Source of the DNA: Diplocarpon mali
Lineage: Eukaryota; Ascomycota; Leotiomycetes; Helotiales; Drepanopezizaceae
Assembly (NCBI GenBank): GCA_024741835.1
Contig: JAENRP010000234.1
Location: 1 to 64,000 of the forward strand
Length of the DNA: 64,000 bases
Reading direction: 5' to 3'
In this document: piece after piece, positions 23,467 to 34,146 of the stretch
Layout of the letters: every line of letters starts with the position of its first letter
Numbering within the stretch: position 1 is the first letter of the stretch
The notes under the pieces: generated by a model
Databases searched by the model: none
Told to the model about the DNA's origin: nothing
The model's input: only the letters and a program-made list of their open reading frames with translations
Translations under genes and position numbers: made by a program

Positions 23467-25313
23467 ATGCGGCCTGGCGAATCCCCTCCCCTGAACATCC
23501 TCATCGTGGGAGCGGGAATTGCTGGCTTCTCGGCGGCGATTTCGTGTCGTCGCGCCGGCCACAATGTCGACATATACGAGAGATCGGCCCTCAACAACGA
23601 GCTGGGCGCCGCAATCCACGTCTGCCCGAATGCCTCCCGGGGTCTTTTGGCATGGGGTCTGGATCCCGTGAAAGGACGATTCGTAACATGCAAAAAGAGC
23701 TGGAGAGCTCATGGCTCGACACTGGTCGCGTTCCAGGAAAGCGACGACAGCTACGTTGCTGAGAAGTTCGGAGCCCCGTGGTACTTTGCGCATCGTGTGG
23801 ATTTGCACGAAGAGCTCAAGAGGCTGGCCACACGGGCAGAGGGAGGAGGGAGACCCGCCGTGGTACATCTGAAGTCCGAGGTGACCAAATACGTATGTGA
23901 CTTCCATCGCACCGTCATGCTGCATCTTGATGCAAATGCATCCCTCGGCTGATTGTGTTATCAGGATCCCGAGGCTGGCTCGATCTCTCTTTCAAATGGC
24001 AGAGATGTCTTCGGAGATCTGGTCATCGCTGCTGACGGGGTGCATACCGCCTCCATTGAGGCCATACTGTAAGTGTCCAGTCCCAGAGTGTCCCTGGATG
24101 CGCTGAGCAGTGTCCTCGCAAGCAATACCCAAGTAGAATGAAAAGTAACCTGAAGCCCGTTGTAGCGGAATATCCAATCCCGCCCTGCCCACGACAAACT
24201 ACAACTTCGCATATCGATTCCTGATTCCCACGGAAGAGCTTGCTGCCGATCCAGGTAAGCTACCTGGCCCCAGCAGGAGGATCTCGTTGGGAGGTTCGGA
24301 CATCTGATGTCGCCACAGGCTCCCAGGCTTTTTCAAGTATTGACTCGCTGGGCAGAGACCGTACAGTTTACAGAAGACGACGACGGAAAGATCAAGATCC
24401 TTGTGGGCGAAGGCAGACGCCTAGTCTGGTATCCGTGCCGGAAGTGTGTCCCAGAACATCTCGTCTCATGATTGCGCTGACGACCTCGGCCAGCAATGAA
24501 GCGCACAACTTTGTTGCCATCTTCCATAGCGACGAGCATGTTTACCACGAAGACTGGCAAACCCATGTCGACGCTTCGGCGCTTTTGGGGACATACTCGG
24601 ATTTCCACCCGTCTATTGTCGCGGTGCTGAGGCAAGTCGCTGACGTTCGTGGATACCGGCCGCCCAGAAGGCTGACGCAGCCCCTTACAGAAAAGCCAAA
24701 GACGTCAAACAGTGGCCTCTCCTATTCAGAGCCCCCATAACCTCGTGGCACAGAGAGAAACTGGTTGCCATAGGCGATGCCGCACATCCTATGCTACCCC
24801 ACCAAGGGCAGGGCGGCGCACAGGCAATCGAAGACTCGGTCGCTCTGGGAATCGCCCTGGTCGGATGCACTCCCGCCAATCTCGAAGATCGCCTGAAGGT
24901 CTTCGAAGGCCTTCGAATGAAGAGAGCAAGTGTTATGCAGATATTCTCCAGTGAGCTCTCCCCTTGCTCGAGAGATGGGCAGGCGCACCGGCCATCCAGA
25001 ACGCAATCCTCCAAGGCCGTCGCTGACTCCCTCTCCCAGACGCCGGACAGGACGAGCCCGAGAAGATCCGAATAGATGCAGCGAAGTTCATCCCCGCAGC
25101 TCTGGTTCCCAGTACGTCCCCCCCCTCAGCCCGGAAATCAACGGGACGTCTGACATGATCGGGTCTCCAGAAACGCCCGAGGACTTCTTCGCGTATAATT
25201 TCGGGTACGACGTCGTGAAGGATAGCACGCAAGCAATGCAGCGGGAAGATCCGACTTGGGAGCTCCCTCCCATGTTCTTCGAAAAGACCCCAGCTGCCGG
25301 TGTGTATCCGTAG
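23467..25313 (+). CDS. FAD-dependent monooxygenase, salicylate hydroxylase-like
   Basis: Eight exons give 445 residues: 23467-23892, 23965-24068, 24166-24254, 24338-24443, 24494-24631, 24691-24950, 25040-25111 and 25171-25313. It belongs to the class A flavoprotein hydroxylases, which use NAD(P)H and O2 to hydroxylate an aromatic ring; the substrate is unknown. FAD motifs are intact: GAGIAG at residues 15-20, the DG motif in VIAADGVHTAS near 165, and the GD motif GDAAHPMLPHQGQGG near 316-330. The Rossmann end ..HNVDIYE and RRLVWYPCR also match. Intron 3 appears to end at TTTTTCAAG; the nearer CACAG would break frame. Intron 5 (24632-24690) begins GC rather than GT (AG|GCAAGT) with a normal TTACAG end. 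No biosynthetic neighbours are present. The C-terminus lacks a membrane anchor. Confidence 0.88.
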
Positions 25314-26624
25314 CGAGGCGTGCGAGTTGATGGCTGCAGGCTCCCGGGCGGCCGCGTCAATGCTTTGCTTTGCTCTGCTAGATGAGGGGAAGTCAATACT
25401 GAGCCGAAGTCAACGAGGCAACACGTGCATCGATCGTCCCCGCTGGTCCGACTCCACCTCGAGCTTTCTCGTAGACTGTCACAGCCTAGCCGATCCATTG
25501 TTCTGGGCAAGTTCCTGTGGTTGAGTCCTCTCCATCGCGCTGCGTGCGGGCGACACCTCATGAATAGGGGGGTTTTCTCCCATATCTGCCCCGGCCTGCT
25601 TGCCTCGGGAGTTGGCGAGCCCGTCCAGGGCCATACATGGCCTGTGCTACGATGTCTGCCCAGTCCGCTTGACGCTCATGGAATTGACCTCTCCGCTCCC
25701 CCCCCNNNNNNNNNNNNNNNNNNNNNNNNNNNNNNNNNNNNNNNNNNNNNNNNNNNNNNNNNNNNNNNNNNNNNNNNNNNNNNNNNNNNNNNNNNNNNNN
25801 NNNNNNNNNNNNNNNNNNNNNNNNNCCCCCCCATCCACCCCTCACCACGCATCACCCCCTACTATGCCAAAGCTCGTCTACCGCCGGGATATCTCTCTCC
25901 ACGGGCCAGGGGAAGTCGTGGCCGTCGCATCCCAAGGCCCAGCAGGACCGATCATGCGAGCAGGAGCGAGCGTGTAGGACGCGCCCTCTGTACTCTGTGG
26001 CGGGGATTCCGATTCCCATCTGCCTCTTCCGAGCAGGAAGACGGTTCGAGTGCCGACGAAGCCCAGCGGGAAATCTCCCCCCCGGGAGTGCGGGGAACTC
26101 CTCTTGTTATCGACAAGTGCCTGCGTCTCGCGCCCATCTAGGCACCGCTCTTGAGGCTCCGGTCATCTGCTTTGCGCGGCTTCCTAGATTCATGTCGTTG
26201 CGTAGCTCTGCGCCCTTCTCTCTGGCGTTCCCAGAATTTGGTCGGACGATCGGATGCATGTCCACAAATAACGGGCCCACTCAAGGTTCAAGGCTGGGGC
26301 ACCCAGTTGCCTCTGTTGCCGTTGCCGCCGAGGAAGAGCCAAAGCACCTGCATATCCGGGGGGGGGGTAGTGAGAGAGGCCGGAGGAAGAACTCAGAGAG
26401 ACATGAGTCGCAAACGATGATCGAAAACAACGAGAGGCAGTAATATTAACATTCTACGTGCAGAGAACCGACTGTCATCACAGACAACAATGTCGTACAT
26501 CCAGAATGTGTCAGAACTTGTGAACCCATCCGCCAATTCCCACACCTAACCTCGAGGCTTCATATCCGTTCGTAAATCCGACGCATGTCCGGAGAATCCG
26601 GCTTCCCCTATTCTAGTCTCCCCT
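25314..26624. other. GC-rich intergenic region containing the assembly gap
   Basis: No gene is recognised. The stretch is interrupted by the 120-base N gap. Open frames crossing it exist only because N codons are not counted as stops. Confidence 0.6.
25706..25825. other. Assembly gap of 120 N inside a poly-C tract
   Basis: Both edges of the gap are runs of C (nine before, seven after), so sequencing probably failed in a long C homopolymer or G-quadruplex-forming repeat. The true length is unknown. Confidence 0.98.
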
Positions 26625-28723
26625 CTAGCTAACCGTCCAGATAGGCGCCTTATGTAAAACTTGCCTCCCTCTGACCTCCACAGCCACAAAACCTGCAAAG
26701 CGTACCCGTGGAGATCCATCCTCTCCGGGGAGCTTCTTGCCTTCACTGCTCGTCTCCGGGACCGCAGCGCCGAGGCTCGATTTCTTACTGCTCGGTCCGC
26801 TCGAACCGCCCATCATGGCGGAGAGTATCCCGGATTTTGTCTTCTCTTTCCTGGACTTGCTTTCAGGCTTGTCTTCTTTGTCGTCTCGGTCGCCGCTACC
26901 CATGCTTACTGAGTCGTTGTCCGCCGTCTCGGAACCTGGGTTGTCCAACACCGGCACCTGACCCTCGATCTTCATGATGGAAGGTTGCACCATGTCGCCT
27001 GGCATCGGATAGCAGATTGAGATATCCCTGCTCTCCAGAGAAAGGTTGGAAGCTATGCCGACCGCGATATCAACGATCATGTGAGCACTCTCCCAGATTC
27101 CGGGCGGGCAAGGATCATGCAGGAAGCTTCTCAGGCTTTCTGTAAGCTCTTTAGTCGCGTTGCGAGAGAATTCATTCCTTCGTTCCTCGCTTTCGGGAGA
27201 GCCAAGTACGTCCCTGAGGCCCTCGAAAGTCGCTAGTCTCCATTGCACAATCTTGGCAGTCAGGGCCTCCGATTCTTCTTGGCTATTGAGAGCAGGTGAG
27301 AAGCGGCGGATGTTCTGCTCCACATTCTTCAACCTGAGACCTAGTCCTGGCTCTAGTCCTGGATGGAGAGTCCTATGGAAGATTCCGTCCACCAGAAACT
27401 TCGTTATGCAGGCTCTCCCTACGGCGATCATTTCTTGTTTTCCGGTTTTCGTCGCGTCCTGGTTGACGGATTGGGCTAGCCACGACGGGACGGCTCGCCA
27501 GTCTTTCCGGATGTTGAAGGCAAGATTTATGGCAGCCCCATCCAGTCGTTGAAACCTCGTCATGTATTCGCTGTCGTCGAGAGATGTTCGCGATTGCGAA
27601 AGCCTTTGATTGGCAAGGGTGTTCTGCAACTGCTCGACCTGGGAGGTTTTCTCGAAATAAAGGCCCTTGACCTTCTTGTATTTGTTCACTAGGAAGATTA
27701 GTGTGTCGTAGGGCTGCCCGTTGCACATGACTCACTCAACTCCTTGTATAGCTCGGGCAAGTCTCGATCCCCCCCGGCAGGAGGTGGTGTACTCCGACCT
27801 TGCTCTCCCCCGCCCGTGCCACTGTATTCTCTCTGTGGCAGCCCACCTCTGTACCCGGGCCCGGAGACGGAACTGGATGGAACGGGGCCCATGCCGGCAG
27901 TATGTGGCTGGTTCCCCGAGAACTGTCCTCTGCTGTGATTTGGTGGCGCGCCGTCTCGAGACTCGGGCTGCCCTCCGGGCGCCCCTTGAGTGGTCTGTTT
28001 AGGGTCACCGGCTCTGCGGTTTCCAGAGCTCCCGCCGGACGGTGCCATGCTGTATTGTGATGAGGGTCGTGGTCCCTGTGGAGCCGAAGCCGTTCGAGTG
28101 GGCTGGTCTTGATGCTGCTGCTGATCGCTCGCGGGGGACGGTTCGTTGGACTGCACGGAGACTGGTCGCGGGTTTTCTTCTCTGGAGTCTCTCGGGGATT
28201 CGTAGGACAGCAGCGAGGTGGTCTCGGGGGCTTGCTGTCGATAGTCACCGATGGTTAGTGACGTTGGCAAAACGTTGACCTTTGGTTTATGAGCCCGGTC
28301 TTGGGAATGGTAGTAGCTTTGCGCACCCGATTCCGGCTTGGGGTAGTCGTATAGCTGTTGCTCCTCGCCCGGCGGGTCGTTTGGGGATTCTGAATCCGCC
28401 TGAGCAGGGCGGATTGAATGCTGGCGGTCGCCCTCCAGAAGACTGTGGGCTTGTGCTTCCCCTGGCAGATACGAATTCAGCCCACCGTCGTCTTCGTTTC
28501 CCTCTAGCGGCGACGGCAAGTACAATCTCGAATCCTGCAGGGTTGTGCCGAGAAGGGGAGCCACCTGGCGATTGGAGGGTCTGCGAGCTAGACCAGTGCT
28601 ATTGTCGTGTGTTGAGATAGCGGGAGGATTCTTGGATTCCGAGTGTTTGCTCGGTCGCATGCGATCAAAGAGGCTCTTGCTTTTCTTGTGGCGGTAGACT
28701 GGCGGGAGTTGCGCGGCCCGGTA

Positions 28724-28756
<33 letters not shown>

Positions 28757-29125
28757 CTGGCGTTGCGAGTCGAGGGCCAATTCGTCGGTCCTCGCGGAGG
28801 AGTTGGGCGATTGACCGCCACCGCTGGGATGATACCGCGTCGATGGCGACTTGGTGGGGAAGTCGGCCGTCCGATGTTGTCTCCGCAGGTCGTCGAGGTC
28901 CGGCGCAACGCTGTAGGCTGTGTAGGGCTGAGCTTCTTGCGACGGCGATTGCAGTTGCAGTTGCAGAGGCGATTGTTGGCCGTCGAAAGCTTCACGCAGG
29001 GCCAGGTCCGATTCGTCTGCGGCGGAGGTTGGAGTTGCGAGTGAGGAACCAATGCCCTCGGCGGAAACAGCGGGTTCCAGGAGTCCCTGCTTTGAACGGT
29101 TGCTATGTTTGAATCCGAAAGGCAT
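26625..29125 (-). CDS. Large disordered fungal protein with poly-Gln tract and conserved C-terminal half, function unknown
   Basis: Two exons give 817 residues: 29125-27736 and 27688-26625. The intron has GTGAGT and CTAG ends and joins ...LYKEL to MNKYKKVKGLYFEK. Residues 1-460 are low complexity, rich in Ser, Pro, Gln and Gly, with a glutamine run encoded by CAG repeats. Residues 465-700 are ordered: first a coiled coil (KTSQVEQLQNTLANQR), then a helical domain with RFQRLDGAAINLAFNIRKDW. The tail is charged and Ser-rich. I recognise the architecture as a conserved fungal hypothetical, sometimes loosely named after repeat proteins, but cannot give a function. ATG 29125 was chosen because MPFGFKHSNRSK starts like a protein; the frame stays open upstream only through GAG/GGA repeats. 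Confidence 0.8.
28724..28750 (-). repeat. CAG trinucleotide tract encoding poly-Gln
   Basis: Nine uninterrupted CTG units on the plus strand encode a glutamine run in the minus-strand disordered protein. The tract continues just beyond 28750 with one imperfect His codon (GTG on the plus strand). Confidence 0.85.
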
Positions 29126-29399
29126 TTGTCTTGCTATCGATGCCGTCAGCTCAACCCCGGGGACAGGTGGATGCTGAACCTGTCCTGGGGGGGGGGAGGG
29201 GGGGCTCGAATGGAGGCGGGTTTGAAACGCTCGAGATTCTCTGCCCGGCCGTTCGACGCAGTGAGGCTGCACCACAGAAGAGGGTATGTTGGCGGAGGGG
29301 AGGAGAAGAGCAGCGGCTTCAATTCGCCGGCGGGTAGAGTACAACGAGGAGAGAAACCGAGTCGTCAGATCAAAGCTTGGAGCGCTCGAGCCACAAAGC

Positions 29400-29500
29400 A
29401 GGGAGGGGGAGGAGGAGGAGGAGGAGGGAGAGGGGGAGGGGGAGGGGGAGGGGGAGAGATGGAGGGGTGGGAGGAGGAGGAGGAGGAGGAGGAGGAGGTG
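29400..29500 (+). repeat. G-rich purine tract (GGA and GGGGGA repeats)
   Basis: Runs of GGAGGAGGA and repeated GGGGGA units alternate over about 100 bases. Several G runs of four or five lie within a few bases of each other, the pattern expected to form G-quadruplex or triplex DNA. It lies 275-375 bp upstream of the minus-strand gene that starts at 29125. Confidence 0.75.
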
Positions 29501-31129
29501 TAGGATCAGCAGCAGGATGGTAATGCACAATACGCTGGTAATACACCTGACCTCGTATCGTCTCTCTCTCTCTCTCACTCTCTCTCTTGGCAACTGATCT
29601 CTTGAGGGAGATGTCGCAGGAGTGTTAGGGAATGCTTGTTCTTGTGCATACTTTATCTGAAAGAGTTCCTCGTTCTATTTTCGTACGTGCGGTGCTGTCT
29701 CAAGACTCCCAGAGCCCCTCCTGGCAGAGAGAGGTATCTGTTGTGGAGACGCCGAGCGTACCGTACGTCTCTCCCTATGTGTTGCCATCCTTTCGGATGC
29801 GACAACGTGGAGGTATCTCGACTCTTGCGGATGCATGGCGATCGCTTCACACCACCCTGATCCTACCGTGGGGGGATTTTTGGTCGGGTGTCAAACAAGC
29901 TTCCCCTCCCGATGATTCCCGGCGCAGTACTGTATCGATAGGCAACGACTCATCGGCCATCTCCTTGGACGTCGCAGTACACTTCACTCGTAGCGCAGGG
30001 ACTGGCACCCTCTTCAAGTGTCTCCCGCGGAGAGAGGATTCCTCGCGTTGGTAGCGCCACGGAGTAGAAGTGGAGCTGCCGTCCGACGGCGATCTGGTCG
30101 TGGGGATTTGTCTAACTGTGCTTCTAAAGATGGAGTCCGTCGCCCTCTCTCGCTATCCCGCCCGTGAGCCCGCGTGCAACTGGAAATTGGTGTTCTGCTT
30201 AGATGAAACTGCTCTCCCCTTGGCCTCTTGCGCTGCCGTACGGAGCCTCAACGAAGGCGAGAGGGCGTAGGAATAGATCTCCTGGATGCACCGCATGCGC
30301 GTCTCCAGAAAGCCCGAGCTTGAGCCTTCGACACCGTAATTCTCCCCCATCTTCTCCGGGAATCACGGCAGACGCACCACACGCAGCGATTCGCAGATGG
30401 CTGGCTGCATGCGGTCCAGGAGCACGCGGCGGTATGTGCAGACCGAACGGCTGCTCGTCGCCCGCGATGTTCGGAATACTCGGGAGTTGGGTCTGGGACA
30501 AGCTGCGTTCCGCTGCAGCTGCTCCGTGGAAGGTTGTGCTCCAAGAGCTGCTTCAAACCTCCGCAATGGTTGGAGAAGGATTTCCCAGCGTTCTCCGCCC
30601 ACCACTGGAACGGCGATGCCATCCACCGCGGGAGCATCGTTTCGCCCACTTCTTTGCAAGGGGCCTGGATATGATGCACCGTTCCAGCTCTGGACTCACA
30701 ACTTGTTTCGGGGGGGGGAAATCATCGTCTCCCGAGTCCTCTCTGACTCCGGAGCCAGCGCTGCAGACGAAAGCGGCAAATGGCTGGGTGGAGCTGCAAC
30801 TGGACCCCCCTGGGACAAGCCAATTCTTCCCAACCGGAGGTATATAATAAGCCGAATATTCCACGTGAGGCAGCATCCATATGTGGTGGGCAACCATGCC
30901 ACGGGGGATATTCTGGGACTTGGCCCCAGCCAGCTTTTGCAGCTCGCAGTACTGGGTCACAGCGATGGAATAATCATACGCAGCTTCTGCGGCAACTCCT
31001 CTCCGTCATGAAATGCTCGAGCCGAGCCCGAGTCTTTCGATGCCGCGGGTCTGGCTGTCGCTCTGCGGTGCCTTTTCGCCCTTCTCGCCCTTCTCGCCGC
31101 TTACCGCGGCACTGGCCAACGGCTCAGAA

Positions 31130-31157
31130 GTCAGAGGTCAGAGGTCAGAGGTCAGAC
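31130..31157 (+). repeat. 7-bp tandem repeat (GTCAGAG, 4 copies)
   Basis: Four head-to-tail copies, the last with a final C instead of G. It is intergenic with no evident function. Confidence 0.85.
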
Positions 31158-31886
31158 CTGAAGGTTTCTCCCAGTCCCAAGCAAGAATCATCCGCGACGG
31201 ACAGTTCTGGAGCAAACAGACTGGAGCCGAGTGCTTGTGGCGGCCGAACCGGCCGGACTCGTACAACTCCTCACGGCCGGCCTTTGGTGCACTCGGAGGA
31301 CTTCATCGGCTCATGTGGCCAGCTGAAGAATAGATTCTTTGCACTCTTCCCAATATCCCAGCGGAGGGATATCAACAGGCTGGAAATCCCCAAGCACCAT
31401 ATCGCAGATCCCCCTAAGCGTTGGCCGGTGATGAGGGTGCTCCTCCAGCCCGTCTTCGCGTGGGGATCGAAAGAACTCCTTGCGTTGTTCTTTTGTTCTC
31501 TTGCTTCTGCTCTGCTCTGCTCGTGTTGGTGCATACAGTCCTGCAAGAACCGACATCGTCCCCCCTCCCACAAGCTCGACTGCTGCACGAGACTCAACAT
31601 AGCACGGGCCGGGTCTATGCATATTCAAACCGTCGCCTTCCCGTCGCATGCCATTGCCGGCCCGAATTGCTCCTCGTTGCCATCGGTGAATGAGATCTAT
31701 CTGTTTCCTGCATTATATACAGCCATCTGCTGCAAGGATGCTTTCTCCAACCATCATCAGCCTCCGACGTCCGAGGTAGCTTGCGTACTTCATAACTGCG
31801 ACCCCGGCACCTTCAATTGCAAGCCTGAGCAATCCCCTTGTCTCTACCTCGATCGAGCATCTCAGCAAAATCGTTGATCGGTCATC

Positions 31887-32606
31887 ATGCAGATTCGCCA
31901 ATTTCTCCCCATCCTCGGCTTCGCAGGGCTCTCTCAGACCAAGCCGTCGGCCATGTTCGTCTCGCACGCTGCTAGTGCCTTGGATATCCAGGACTTCCTC
32001 ATATCGGAAGTTATCTCCACTGAGGTGGAAGATCGGACACTCAAGACCTGGAACCGCACCCTGTCCTGTCTGTCGGCCTTGATGTCCGGAGGGGAAAAAG
32101 CATGCACTGACACACCCACAGTCATCTTCTCAGATCCCAATGCCAACACCGCGACCAAATGCGCCAGCGGATGGTACAAGGACAGCACTGCCGACCGCGC
32201 TCCCTATAGCTACGTCTATTGTGCGTTTCTGTCCCTCGGGCTGGCATCCTCCACCAACAGTACGCTCTAAGAAGCACTCACTGATCGACTTTTCCAGGCG
32301 CTGCCCCAGCGAATGGTTTTTCGATCTGGAAGTTCAAAACGTACACCAGCCCTGGGGAATTCGAGTTGTCAGTTGCCCACAGTTTCTCAGACCCCGTGTA
32401 CGTAGCCCCCCCCTCTCTCTCTGTGTGTGTGGTGGCCAAAGACGAGATTTTAACATACCGTGAACAGTCACTACCCGCCGCCATACAACTACGTAGAGTA
32501 TTTCGCCAATGTGGACATCAGCCTTCAGTGCAGCCAGCGCCGCAGAAAATCAAAGTGCGTCTCAAACGGCACAATCGTGGCAGAAATTACTGGCATCTCC
32601 AACTGA
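31887..32606 (+). CDS. Small secreted cysteine-containing protein, unknown family
   Basis: Three exons give 190 residues: 31887-32220, 32298-32397 and 32468-32606. The frame is restored at both joins: the first makes a Cys codon (YVYC|AAPANG) and the second a Val (SDPV|HYPPPYNYV). The N-terminus MQIRQFLPILGFAGLS looks like a signal peptide of modest strength. The mature part has six cysteines (three possible disulfides) and a beta-rich look: FSIWKFKTYTSPGEFELSV, then DISLQCS...CVSNGT with one N-glycosylation sequon near the end. The general pattern recalls small AA1-like/Alt a 1-type secreted proteins of ascomycetes, but this is only a resemblance. It sits alone in a sparse GC-rich region. 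Residue 1 is the first ATG after upstream stops. Confidence 0.75.
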
Positions 32607-34146
32607 TCTGCGCGAACTTCCTATGTCGGTAGAGTTCTTGTGGTTCGTCGACGCTCCTTCGGTTGTTTCTGGTACACGGCGATCTTAGAATGCATTTGAC
32701 ATTATTTGGCGGGAATCCCTGCTGTTCTGGTTTCTCGCATTCAGTCCGTTCGTGGTATATTATGGCGACGGAGAATTTTGACTTGGAACCTCTTTAGGAG
32801 ACGCCAATTGCCAGTCGGCACTCGGTGCCCTCAAATGGTAGTCATGATTGCCTGCTCATCAGTGGTACGGCATTGTCTTTATCGTTCAAGTGACTTCTAC
32901 GTATTCCTTACTGCCATAACTGCCTTGTTTTCTTGCGCGAGGGTTTTCATAGTGTGTGAGCCATGTCAAAATAGATCCGGGTGTCCATTGAATAGCCCCG
33001 TAAGACGAGCGACCAAGCCATTGTTACCTGCGTCGAGAAGGTCTGGAGTCACATTTCTCCTGGCCAAGTTACAGTCTCCTCTCCGGCACTCCAGGCTGCC
33101 GTCAGCAGAGATTGCAAGGAGCAAGAAGCGTAGGCGGGAGCTTATGAGTCAAACATCTGTGTGCCCTAGGGCGAGCCCACGACATGCTGTTCCGAATTGA
33201 AGCCTAGGCATTACGCAGCCGCGGTGACTCGCCAGGAGGAGGCAGCGATACAAGACGTAAGTAATCTTTCGCGAAGTCCGGTCGATTGCTCAAGATGGAG
33301 TGATACCAAGACCGGGACTTGGAGGCGAAGGAGCCGGAAAGGCACCGGTTATTGCCCCTAGAACACGCTCAGGTTTGTTTACCTTGCTTTCTGTTGGGCT
33401 GCCCCGATCTGAGCTGCTCGATCTCGACTCGATACGTCTCCGAGGGTTTGTCTTGCCTTGGACCATTGATCGATGAGTTCGTCTCAGTCTTGCCTTTGAC
33501 CATTGATCGATGAGTTTCGTCTCATTCCATGGACACAGGACACAAGCAAGTGCTGAGACGGGGGGAGCTGACCAAGCCTCGCTACGCACTGACCAGGCCT
33601 GGAGTCGGAAATTCGCCACCTCGCCGCCAAACTGCGTCTTCAACCTCATCGCTCCCTTTCCTCAACACACAACTCTCGACAGCATATCCTCCACCTGGCG
33701 AATCTGGGACATTCTTTGGCGTCGAGAACCCATTATCCATGTTTCGTACCGACGCATCGAGTCACCTGTGATTCTACCTCGGCTTCCAAGGTGGCGGTGC
33801 CTGCTACACGGCGTTGCGAGAACGGCGACCATGAGTCCGGTGACTCATGTTCTCGCGGCCGGCGCAGACCAGGCCAGTAGTACTCTTAGGTAACTTCTAA
33901 TGCCACCATCATGGATGCCGTTTTCCTTTCCCTGTCGAGTCACATATCCCGTGACCGAGTGGGTTTCCCTAGCACATCATCGGGTAATCGAGTGACTCGA
34001 CAAGTCATGATATAACGCCGCAGCATCCTGCTGGACTCGACCTTCTCCCCCCATCGCAAACCTCCCCTACTCTCTTCCTCCTTTTTTGGATATCTCCTAC
34101 GTATCATACACGAACCATTCTCATCAACTCGCTCCATCCGGTCAGA
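32607..34146. other. Intergenic, no confident gene
   Basis: Open frames such as plus 32706-33200 and minus 33649-33290 lack domains and credible starts. CT-rich sequence at about 34020-34140 (CTTCTCCCCCC, CTCTCTTCCTCC) is a typical fungal core promoter just before the gene at 34147. Confidence 0.5.

Larger units (their letters stand above)
29126..31886. other. GC-rich intergenic region with purine repeats, no confident gene
   Basis: 29190-29500 is dominated by G and GGA/GAG repeats and includes a G5A-type array near 29430-29460. Many open frames exist because stops are rare in GC-rich DNA; they overlap on several frames and none has a domain. A GTCAGAG tandem repeat is at 31130-31157. Part of this is the upstream region of the disordered-protein gene and of the secreted-protein gene. 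Confidence 0.5.

Noticed and set aside
25425..26141. 238-codon frame across the assembly gap
   Set aside because: It is open only because the N bases are not read as stops. The flanking translation has no recognisable features.
29126..29593. N-terminal extension of the poly-Gln protein gene
   Set aside because: The frame is open upstream of ATG 29125 but is made of GAG/GGA repeat (Pro/Ser/Leu runs) and begins at a non-conserved position; MPFGFKHSNRSK is the better start.
30199..31011. Several overlapping 100-200-codon frames on both strands
   Set aside because: They overlap in four or more frames, start at non-ATG codons and show no family resemblance. The GC-rich composition explains them.
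33290..33893. Overlapping 119- and 127-codon frames
   Set aside because: They lie on opposite strands in the same interval with no domain; neither is supported.
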